Positions 1-5,289 of a stretch of 6,343 nucleotides of DNA are shown here, piece after piece. Below the pieces are notes generated by a model. It was given only the letters and a program-made list of their open reading frames with translations, was not told where the DNA came from and searched no databases. A program made the translations under genes and the position numbers. This stretch comes from Gammaproteobacteria bacterium (GTDB taxonomy: Bacteria > Pseudomonadota > Gammaproteobacteria > Pseudomonadales > Pseudohongiellaceae). Location: contig DMJN01000298.1 of assembly GCA_003451715.1 (NCBI GenBank), positions 1 through 6,343 of the forward strand, in the 5' to 3' direction. How positions within the stretch are numbered: the stretch's first letter is position 1; every line of letters starts with the position of its first letter.

Positions 1-422
1 TCCTGCAGTCCAAAATAAGCCGTGCGGCCGGGCATGCCGACCACTCCCAGGTGTGCCGACAGGCTGCCATTGTTGAGATCTACCTTCATGAGTCTGGCAT
101 CATCGCCATCGACGACAATATAGGATTGCCAGCCATGGTGGGCGGCTATCCGATCACCCACCTGCCACTTATCGGAGTTCGACTGTATTACGATACCGGT
201 GGACTCACCTGTCATGACATCGCCAATCTGCATCGGTTCTATGTAGGACTTGCTATCGTTCATTCGTCCGCGCATATAGGGATCCAGCGACAACCAGCAA
301 ACCTTGATCAGAATCTCATTCTCGCCCGGTTCCGCGACTTCGACCTCATCGATTGTGAAACATTCATCATCCGGTTCCCCGATGGGACGTTTGGCCAGCA
401 GTACGCGTTTGTTTTTTGGCAT
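1..422 (-). CDS. CurA-type NADP-dependent oxidoreductase, MDR superfamily (partial; C-terminus beyond left edge)
   Basis: The start and 140 residues are visible; the frame stays open to the left edge. It begins MPKNKRVLLAKRP, has the hallmark LSLDPYMRGRMND at about residues 44-56, and ends the visible part with GMPGRTAYFGLQ. These are typical of the zinc-free MDR group that includes E. coli curcumin reductase CurA (YncB) and mammalian prostaglandin/alkenal reductases. By family knowledge, these cytosolic enzymes use NADPH to reduce the double bond of alpha,beta-unsaturated ketones or aldehydes. Only the GroES-like substrate domain is present; the Rossmann nucleotide-binding domain (about 200 more residues) is outside the window. 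The start is the ATG at 422-420, with only a weak AGAG ribosome site 8 nt upstream. The gene lies 51 nt after the aminotransferase stop, with no terminator between them, so co-transcription is likely. The substrate cannot be told from sequence. Confidence 0.9.
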   Translation of the reverse strand, partial: MPKNKRVLLAKRPIGEPDDECFTIDEVEVAEPGENEILIKVCWLSLDPYMRGRMNDSKSYIEPMQIGDVMTGESTGIVIQSNSDKWQVGDRIAAHHGWQSYIVVDGDDARLMKVDLNNGSLSAHLGVVGMPGRTAYFGLQ

Positions 423-473
423 TACTAATCTCTGTTTGTTGTGAGCTTGAGCGACGCAGTCTAACGTAAATTC

Positions 474-1673
474 TCAATTTCCCATAACTCGTACCAGGGA
501 CTCATCGAGAATCATCAGTGCCTCCCTTATTTCATCCATAGAGACTAGTAGGGATGGGATCAAACGAACTATTTTGTTGCGCGTTGGAGTAATCAGCAAG
601 CCACTGTCCAGACAAATCTGAGTAAGCATGTCGACATAATTGTCTGAGGTGAATTGCAGCGCACACAACAGCCCCTTCCCCCGTACGCCGGCTAGTATTT
701 CGGGATACTTTATCTGCAGGCCAGTAAGTCCACCGAGCAACTCTAAGCCCATCCGATGAGACCGCCGAGAAAGGTTTTGCTCCTTGAGCTCAGTAACAAC
801 CGACGCCGCCACCGCGCAACCCAGCGGATTGCCACAATAGGTACCTCCGTGGTCACCTTTCTGAATTCGACTATTGATCTGCTCGGTTACTGCGAAGGCG
901 GCAAATGGAAATCCGCCGGCAATCCCCTTCCCCATAGTCAGGATGTCCGGCTCCACCGGTGGATCGCTGTGTTCGAGCGCAAAAAATGCGCCGGTGCGTC
1001 CGAACCCGGTCTGTATCTCATCGACAATCAGGAGTGCATTATGCTCACGACATATCTCAGCTACCTGTGCCAGATAGCCTGGCTCGGGAATTCTCACTCC
1101 GCCTTCCCCCTGTACTGGTTCGACGATGACCGCCGCGGTTGTACTGTCTACCGCGCGGCACATCGCTACACTATCGCCGAAGCCGACAAACTCATTTTCT
1201 GGCAGGCACGGCAGGTACTTCTCGGTGTTATCGCGCCCTGCCGATACTGACAAGGTATTGAATGTGCGCCCATGAAAAGAGCCGAGAGTCGACACAATCT
1301 TCACCTTCCCGGTGATTTTTCTGGCCAGTTTAATTGCGGCATCGTTAGCCTCTGCCCCGCTATTGGCAAAGAACAGCTTGACCAGCTGAGGCGGCAGTAA
1401 TCCCTGCAGGGTGGATAACAATTTCGCGCGAGAGGGTGAGTAGGTGAAACCGGAATTCGGGTTTTGAATGATTTTCTGAGCCTGACTAAAAATCGCTGCC
1501 GTTATCACCGGATGGCAATGACCCAGACAGGTGACTCCCCACCCGGAAGTGAAGTCGAGAAATTTGTTACCAGCCTCATCCCATACATAAGATCCTGCAC
1601 CGCTCTCTACGGCGATTGCCTGTCTGTTACAAAAACTAATCCCGAAACGGTCTTCCAGCTCTATGGTGTTCAT
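474..1673 (-). CDS. Class III PLP-dependent aminotransferase, acetylornithine aminotransferase-like
   Basis: A complete 399-residue fold-type I PLP enzyme, the normal length for the ArgD/AstC group. Visible motifs in order: cofactor phosphate-binding NSGAEAN (104-110), SFHGRT (132-137), EPVQGEGGV (185-193), LIVDEIQTGFGRTG (215-228) with Asp218 expected to contact the pyridine nitrogen, TMGKGIAGG (246-254) with Lys249 as the Schiff-base lysine, and GGTYCGNPLG (276-285). The family moves an amino group from an omega-amine such as N-acetylornithine, succinylornithine or 4-aminobutyrate to 2-oxoglutarate. I cannot decide the substrate, so no symbol is given. An AGAGG ribosome site lies 9 nt before the ATG. 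It follows the broken acetyltransferase by 32 nt and precedes the CurA-like gene by 51 nt, so it probably belongs to one transcription unit starting near 2720. The stop codon is TGA. Confidence 0.93.
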   Translation of the reverse strand: MNTIELEDRFGISFCNRQAIAVESGAGSYVWDEAGNKFLDFTSGWGVTCLGHCHPVITAAIFSQAQKIIQNPNSGFTYSPSRAKLLSTLQGLLPPQLVKLFFANSGAEANDAAIKLARKITGKVKIVSTLGSFHGRTFNTLSVSAGRDNTEKYLPCLPENEFVGFGDSVAMCRAVDSTTAAVIVEPVQGEGGVRIPEPGYLAQVAEICREHNALLIVDEIQTGFGRTGAFFALEHSDPPVEPDILTMGKGIAGGFPFAAFAVTEQINSRIQKGDHGGTYCGNPLGCAVAASVVTELKEQNLSRRSHRMGLELLGGLTGLQIKYPEILAGVRGKGLLCALQFTSDNYVDMLTQICLDSGLLITPTRNKIVRLIPSLLVSMDEIREALMILDESLVRVMGN

Positions 1674-1705
1674 TGTCTCGTGCCTCTCTATCCGATGCTT
1701 GTCGC

Positions 1706-2467
1706 TTAATGCTTTACGCGATACCAGTAGCTATACAATTCGGCAAACCCATATTTTCGATACAAGTTCACAGCGGCGTGGTTGTCCGACTCAACCTGTA
1801 AATAGGCATACGTGGCTCCTTGTGTGCATCCCCAGCGCAACAGACCTACCAAAAGATCAGCACCAAGACCTCGTCATCGTGCCAACTGGTGAGTCGCCAA
1901 TCCAAAGATTCCCAACCCCCCGTTTGCGTAGACGGCCATTCCGGTTGCCAGAGGATTACCGTGGGTCGATGTATGCACCAGGTAGTGGCTGGGATCACTT
2001 ATCTTTGCCAGCATGGCCTGATGGATAGGCAACATTTCGGCTTGCAGTTGTTTGACTTTGAGCCAGCTTCCCAGCCAATTCTGCAGATTCTGTTCTTGCG
2101 GGCTTGTTCTACCGGTTGTCAGTTGCTGTGAGGCACTCTCAGACAACGGCAGCGTCATTACACTGGTGGGTGCTTCCAGCCGATAGTCGGAAGCCGCCAG
2201 GTGATCATCCAGCAACTGTGTGTATTTTGGGTTCTTTAAGACACCATCGAGTATGCGCACCGTGGAAGGCAGCCTGCGCTTGGTAAAAAAGGACTCAGTT
2301 GTATCGATGAGTTCAACAGCACAGAGCCGGCAATCGAGGCGTGGCGTCATCGAATTGGAGCGACGGCTGACACCTGCAGCGTAACGGAGAACACCGATAG
2401 GCAACTCCTGTTCTTCCAGCGCAGGCCAGGAACATCGAGAAGCCAGTTCTATTTCTGCAATATTCAT
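1706..2467 (-). pseudogene. GNAT-family N-acetyltransferase interrupted by an in-frame TGA
   Basis: From the ATG at 2467 the frame codes for 197 residues and hits TGA at 1876-1874. The same frame then continues for 55 more codons to TAA at 1708-1706, giving a 253-codon gene. The part after the TGA is clearly the end of the GNAT fold: RGLGADLLVGLLRWG (helix after the pyrophosphate loop), then LQVESDNHAAVNLYRKYGF and YSYWYR, typical of the C-terminal strands. The part before it ends GIFGLATHQLAR, the beta4 strand leading into the R-x-x-G-x-G/A acetyl-CoA loop. The TGA is therefore the second residue of that loop, where relatives often have Arg; one C-to-T change in CGA gives TGA. The 197-residue product should not bind acetyl-CoA. 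The N-terminal half (WPALEEQ..., RRSNSMTP) resembles roughly 250-residue GNAT proteins of unknown substrate. The ribosome site is GAGAGGA, 7 nt from the ATG. A sequence error or UGA readthrough remains possible. Confidence 0.85.
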
Positions 2468-2484
2468 ATTGGATTCCTCTCGGC

Positions 2485-2524
2485 AAAAAAAACCTCTAAG
2501 GTCGGAGACACTTAGAGGTTTTTT
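2485..2524 (-). terminator. Intrinsic terminator-like hairpin just before the acetyltransferase start (attenuator candidate)
   Basis: The sequence shows an inverted repeat with arms at 2487-2500 and 2511-2524 (core ACCTCTAAG / CTTAGAGGT) and a 10-nt loop. On the minus strand the hairpin ends in a run of eight T. The A and T flanks make it look like a terminator on both strands, but no plus-strand gene needs one. It ends about 17 nt before the acetyltransferase ATG, leaving no room for a promoter, so any transcript of that gene must read through it. It could be the general terminator of the ABC operon, a conditional attenuator, or the 3' end of a small RNA. Confidence 0.8.
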
Positions 2525-2542
2525 GATACTTTGACTTTCTAA

Positions 2543-2656
2543 CTAGTTAAAACCACAGCTCTCCAGGTTGAGTGATATCGCACGCGCGGCACGGCGGGCT
2601 GCAGCATTGATCGCTGTGGCCTGAGCTGTTGTTGCGCTTATTGCTGTGGCTATCAT
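2543..2656 (-). CDS. Candidate 37-codon leader peptide ahead of the terminator-like hairpin
   Basis: An ATG at 2656-2654 opens a 37-codon frame ending in TAG at 2545-2543, 19 nt before the hairpin. The peptide starts MIATAISATTAQATAINAAA and contains 12 Ala, 4 Thr and 4 Ile, three of the Ile encoded by the rare ATA. Its position between a promoter and a terminator is that of an attenuation leader peptide. Against it: there is no clear Shine-Dalgarno sequence (upstream is CATAGAAC), no single amino acid forms a clean run of control codons, and another frame gives a 22-codon ORF (2607-2539, MLQPAVPRVRYHSTWRAVV...). It may be chance; the position is the main argument. Confidence 0.25.
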   Translation of the reverse strand: MIATAISATTAQATAINAAARRAARAISLNLESCGFN

Positions 2657-2726
2657 GTTCTATGGTATTGCTAATTCAGCCCATACTGTAAAGAATCAGA
2701 GGCTGGTTATGGTTTCAGAGCGAGCA

Positions 2727-2755
2727 ACTCTATTGGAATCGTTTTTCGCTGTCAA
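2727..2755 (-). promoter_or_regulatory. Sigma70-like promoter for the leader/acetyltransferase region
   Basis: On the minus strand a perfect -35 box TTGACA (2755-2750) is followed, after a 17-nt spacer, by TAGAGT (2732-2727), which matches 4 of 6 positions of the -10 consensus. The expected transcription start is near 2720. It lies just downstream of the small membrane protein stop (2770) and about 195 nt upstream of the terminator-like hairpin. Spacing and the -35 match are good; the -10 is moderate. Confidence 0.6.
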
Positions 2756-2769
2756 CCAGTTTAGACGAA

Positions 2770-2958
2770 CTAGAGATCGATACTAAAATCACCCAATTCA
2801 CCGATATCCCGTAGATCGAGTGTGAACAGTGAATTGTCGAACCGTAACAGGTCCGGCTCCCTATCAGTTAGGGCTCCTTCAATCACTACTACGACCACGT
2901 AGACACTTAGTACGGATAACAGCAGCGTGTAACGATTCTTTAATATTAAGTTTTTCAT
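2770..2958 (-). CDS. Small single-pass membrane protein, function unknown, last gene of the GntR/ABC operon
   Basis: A 62-residue protein starting MKNLILKNRYTLLL. Residues 11-30 form a strongly hydrophobic segment (LLLSVLSVYVVVVVIEGAL) after a Lys/Arg-rich start, which by the positive-inside rule predicts a cytoplasmic N-terminus and an external or periplasmic tail of about 30 residues. That tail is acidic (TDREPDLLRFDNS..., ending DFSIDL). I prefer the ATG at 2958 over a TTG two codons upstream; CAGAGAA lies 8-10 nt before the ATG. It follows the permease stop by 26 nt, so it is probably co-transcribed and may be an accessory subunit or small regulator of the transporter. That role rests on position only. 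I recognise no family. The cleavage motif of a secreted protein is not obvious, so a signal anchor is more likely. Confidence 0.7.
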   Translation of the reverse strand: MKNLILKNRYTLLLSVLSVYVVVVVIEGALTDREPDLLRFDNSLFTLDLRDIGELGDFSIDL

Positions 2959-2984
2959 TTTCAAATTCTCTGAATAGTGTTCTC

Positions 2985-3836
2985 TTAGTCAACAAATCGC
3001 CGCATGTAGACAGCCCCGCAGATGAATATTGAACCAATTCCGATACCGATCAGCATATCGTAGCTGAATAACCTGTCGAAGATGCCGCCGAATTCTATAA
3101 TCAGGAAATTATCAATGTCAGAGCGTGTCTCGATCCAGTTGGATAGAAATTGCGAGCCGAATATAAATCCTTCGAGAAATAGAATCAGGGCAAGTGAGCC
3201 AATTGCCCATAGCAATGGAGTACGATTCGCAAAGGCCGAGAACAGCAGTAACCAGCCAATAAAGGGCAGCAACCAAAGCGCACTGGTCGCGGCAAACAGG
3301 TAGACTACGGGTAGACTGAACACTGCCGAGAGGAACATATAGCCAAGCCCTGCTACTTCTACATCATAAATGAGCCCTGACACGATCAGCCACAGGATTC
3401 CAATCAAATACAGGGCGAATACTACTGCCACATAAAAGAGCGGCGCTATCAGGACGATGGTAACCACTTTCGATAAAACCGTGTTGAGACTTGAAACCGG
3501 CATGGACTGCCAAAACAACACGCTCATTTCCCGTCGGTCCTGATAGAGTGTGTTGGTCAGGTAGAGAATTGCGCAAATATACAAAATTCCCAGAAAGGGC
3601 AGTGTGGGAAAAACGAATACACCTGACATTTCCATGGGTGATCCACCATTGAAAAAGCGGGCGAGATAGGTAACAAAAGCAATCTTGTTCTCTTCAGCGA
3701 GTGAGGTAATAATCAGAAAATCGATCACAAAGATTAACAGCCCTAGAATGACCGGAGCCCAGATGAACAGGTTGCGATGCTCCAGCACCTCACGTTTTAA
3801 CAGCCCCTGAAACTGACTCCACGCAATCTTATCCAT
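2985..3836 (-). CDS. ABC-2 type transporter permease
   Basis: A 283-residue integral inner-membrane protein with about six or seven hydrophobic segments, roughly at residues 25-45, 72-96, 121-155 (long, perhaps two), 163-182, 183-203, 207-225 and 260-277. The cytoplasmic stretch YQDRREMSVLFWQSMPVS (98-115) is typical of ABC-2 permeases in GntR-linked operons: 'D R . . . S . . F W . S M P V S' precedes the next helix and probably contacts the ATPase. The start ATG has an excellent AAGGAG site 7 nt upstream and overlaps the ATPase stop by 8 nt (ATGGATAA), so the two are translationally coupled and should form one complex. The family exports peptides, antibiotics or lipids, or protects the cell envelope; the substrate here is unknown. 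Confidence 0.9.
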   Translation of the reverse strand: MDKIAWSQFQGLLKREVLEHRNLFIWAPVILGLLIFVIDFLIITSLAEENKIAFVTYLARFFNGGSPMEMSGVFVFPTLPFLGILYICAILYLTNTLYQDRREMSVLFWQSMPVSSLNTVLSKVVTIVLIAPLFYVAVVFALYLIGILWLIVSGLIYDVEVAGLGYMFLSAVFSLPVVYLFAATSALWLLPFIGWLLLFSAFANRTPLLWAIGSLALILFLEGFIFGSQFLSNWIETRSDIDNFLIIEFGGIFDRLFSYDMLIGIGIGSIFICGAVYMRRFVD

Positions 3837-4689
3837 GTCGAGTCTCCTTCATCTTGGCTACAAAAAGATCGGCTACACTCGGAGTGAGACATTCACCCAG
3901 AGACTCTAACTCTGTTCTCGATACAGATTCATAGGTGTAGCATTTCTTACCGAGTAGTTCTCTTATATGAATCGGATTCAGACTATCGGCGCGTTCAATT
4001 TTTTGGGGATCTACGATTACTTCAGTATAGGTTTCAGCCAGATCGTTCATCATGGCATCGAGGACAATCTTACCCTTGTTAATGAACATCAGGTGTGAAA
4101 GCAGCGCCTCGACCTCTTCCACCTGGTGAGTACTGATAATGATCGTACAATTGCCGTCGTAATACTCGTTCAGCAAGCGGTCGTAAAATTCTTTCCGGTA
4201 AATAATATCCAGCCCCAGGGTCGGTTCATCCAGCACCAGCAAGCGGACATCGATTGCCATCACCAGGGCCAGATGCAATTGAGTAACCATGCCTTTGGAG
4301 AGCTCCTTGATGCGCTTGTTGGCGGGAATCTCCGTCGTGCTGAGCAATTTTTCTGCCCGAGCACGGTGAAACTTCGGGTGTACTGCCTCTACATAGTCAA
4401 TGACCTGCGATACCTTGAGCCACTTAGGCAGAATTCCCACATCGGCAATAAAGCAAACATCTTCCATTAACTTATGCCGGGCTTCGCGGGGATCTCGTCC
4501 CGCAACATTCAACTCGCCCTCTACATCACACAAGCCAATCAGTGCCTTGAGCGTGGTTGTCTTGCCCGCGCCATTGGGACCGATGAGACCGCTTATCGCA
4601 CCACTGGGAATGGTAAGATCGACTCCATCCAGCGCTTTGAAATTCCCGTAGTTCTTCACCAGCGCCCTGGCTTCAACGATATTTGTCAT
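3829..4689 (-). CDS. ABC transporter ATP-binding protein, YtrB-like
   Basis: A 286-residue cytoplasmic ATPase with a complete nucleotide-binding domain: Walker A GPNGAGKT (37-44), signature LSKGM (130-134), Walker B LLVLDEP (150-156) with catalytic Glu155, D-loop LGLD (158-161) and switch His188 in STHQVEEVE. At the usual Q-loop glutamine it has Asp83 (FIADVGILPKWLKV), which appears to be a feature of this subgroup rather than a defect. About 80 C-terminal residues follow the ABC core and form a family-variable tail. The ATG at 4689 is preceded by AGGA at good spacing. It lies 26 nt after the GntR gene and overlaps the permease by 8 nt. Two copies of the ATPase would drive the downstream permease. 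Relatives sit with YtrA-type repressors, and in Bacillus such operons respond to cell-wall antibiotics; whether that holds here is unknown. Confidence 0.93.
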   Translation of the reverse strand: MTNIVEARALVKNYGNFKALDGVDLTIPSGAISGLIGPNGAGKTTTLKALIGLCDVEGELNVAGRDPREARHKLMEDVCFIADVGILPKWLKVSQVIDYVEAVHPKFHRARAEKLLSTTEIPANKRIKELSKGMVTQLHLALVMAIDVRLLVLDEPTLGLDIIYRKEFYDRLLNEYYDGNCTIIISTHQVEEVEALLSHLMFINKGKIVLDAMMNDLAETYTEVIVDPQKIERADSLNPIHIRELLGKKCYTYESVSRTELESLGECLTPSVADLFVAKMKETRHG

Positions 4690-4715
4690 ACTCGATTCCT
4701 ATGATCTTTGCGCGA

Positions 4716-5072
4716 TCATTTCTTTGCGCGGCCAAGCAGATCATCAAGTCCCAGCCCCAGTCTTTCAATTCGCTCTTCAATCTGCGGCCATTCTTCGTTA
4801 AGGAATTTGATTTTTTCCTGTCTTGCAAGTTTGTCTTTCGCTCCGGTAACCACATACATTCCAAGCCCCCGTTTTTTTTCAACAAGTTCTTCATCGACAA
4901 GCATCTGAAACGCTTTCGATACGGTAATGGGATTAATTCGTTGTTCACTGGAAATTTGCCGAACCGACGGCAGTGCATCGCCCTCAAGGAGCAGTCCGTC
5001 CATGATCAGTTCAACCAAGCGATCCCTGAGTTGCAGGTAGATCGGTTCTTTATTGTTCCAGTTAATTTCCAC
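4716..5072 (-). CDS. GntR-family transcriptional regulator, YtrA subfamily
   Basis: A 118-residue repressor-type protein. Residues 10-77 form the GntR winged helix-turn-helix: PIYLQLRDRLVELIMDG, then LPSVRQIS (34-41), the recognition helix region INPITVSKAFQMLVDEELVE, and the wing KKRGLGMYVV. The remaining 40 residues (helical, rich in Glu, Lys and Arg) are far too short for a FadR- or HutC-type ligand domain; such a short dimerising tail defines the YtrA subfamily. The start codon is GTG (5072-5070) with only a weak GAG ribosome site, consistent with low-level repressor synthesis. It is first in an operon with the ABC ATPase, permease and small membrane protein. The palindrome at 5096-5121, 24 nt upstream of the start, is its likely operator. 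The stop is TGA, 26 nt before the ATPase. Confidence 0.92.
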   Translation of the reverse strand: MEINWNNKEPIYLQLRDRLVELIMDGLLLEGDALPSVRQISSEQRINPITVSKAFQMLVDEELVEKKRGLGMYVVTGAKDKLARQEKIKFLNEEWPQIEERIERLGLGLDDLLGRAKK

Positions 5073-5095
5073 CGATTAAGGTCTCGTTACCCATA

Positions 5096-5121
5096 TAGTG
5101 TTATACGTCACTATAACACTA
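5096..5121. promoter_or_regulatory. Perfect inverted repeat, probable operator of the GntR regulator
   Basis: TAGTGTTATA (5096-5105), a 6-nt spacer CGTCAC, then TATAACACTA (5112-5121): ten base pairs of perfect dyad symmetry. A third half-site, TATAACAC, recurs at 5128-5135, exactly 16 nt from the matching half of the palindrome. The repeat overlaps the -10 boxes and likely start points of the GntR/ABC operon, as expected for autorepression. AT-rich dyads with GT..AC arms are usual for YtrA-type regulators. Confidence 0.8.
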
Positions 5122-5131
5122 GATCAGTATA
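5110..5131 (-). promoter_or_regulatory. Probable promoter region of the GntR/ABC operon (two candidate -10 boxes)
   Basis: On the minus strand TATACT (5131-5126) and TATAGT (5115-5110) each match five of six -10 positions. For the first, ATTACA 16 nt upstream is a fair -35 (4 of 6). For the second, TTGTGT 16 nt upstream is weaker. The first would start transcription near 5119 and the second near 5103, both inside the palindromic operator. Which is used cannot be decided from sequence. Confidence 0.5.
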
Positions 5132-5289
5132 ACACAAGCCTTATTTTTGTAATCTTTTAACTTGTTGATATTACAGATATTTTTCTTTTTGACGCCCGAA
5201 TGGGTGTGCAAATGCCTGGTTTTGTAGCCTGGCACCAGGCCTCCGAGTCGCCGGGGAACTAGTATTGATGGGACTGTGAGGCTGGGGAA
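5132..5289. other. Spacer between CoA-transferase stop and GntR promoter
   Basis: I see no gene here. It holds a short perfect hairpin GCCTGG-CA-CCAGGC (5227-5240) without a T-run, so it is not a convincing terminator, and one half of an imperfect 22-nt duplication (5251-5272 resembling 5282-5303, 17 of 22 identical). The stretch 5140-5195 is AT-rich, as is common upstream of a promoter. Confidence 0.5.

Larger units (their letters stand above)
2468..2769 (-). other. About 300-nt intergenic leader region with repeated complementary segments
   Basis: This gap between the small membrane protein and the acetyltransferase holds the promoter at 2755-2727 and the hairpin at 2524-2485. In between, GCCACAGC occurs twice on the minus strand (2650-2643 and 2620-2613), and ACAGCTC occurs at 2629-2623. 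All three can pair with one downstream segment, GAGCTGTGGT (2561-2552). The TTTT just after that segment, with GG before it (2554-2549), can pair with AAAACC in the 5' arm of the hairpin (2522-2517). This gives mutually exclusive folds in the region where an attenuator would need them. I recognise no known riboswitch class. Confidence 0.45.

Noticed and set aside
51..428. Plus-strand open frame of 125 codons
   Set aside because: The opposite strand codes for a clear CurA-type reductase here; the plus frame has no recognisable motifs and is a shadow.
756..1250. Plus-strand open frame of 164 codons
   Set aside because: It lies wholly inside the aminotransferase gene, which has all its catalytic motifs on the minus strand.
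1874..1876. Selenocysteine or reassigned UGA in the acetyltransferase
   Set aside because: I see no convincing SECIS-like hairpin right after the codon, GNAT loops do not use selenocysteine at this site, and UGA ends two other genes in the window.
474..2467. Ectoine genes ectA/ectB (GNAT plus class III aminotransferase)
   Set aside because: The acetyltransferase has about 250 codons and does not resemble the shorter EctA, there is no EctC in the window, and the aminotransferase is closer to ArgD/AstC.
3364..3576. Minus-strand 70-codon frame overlapping the permease
   Set aside because: It is an out-of-frame shadow of the permease with no ribosome site or family resemblance.
5227..5240. Hairpin GCCTGG-CA-CCAGGC as terminator of the CoA-transferase
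   Set aside because: The stem is only 6 bp with a 2-nt loop and no T-run follows on the minus strand.
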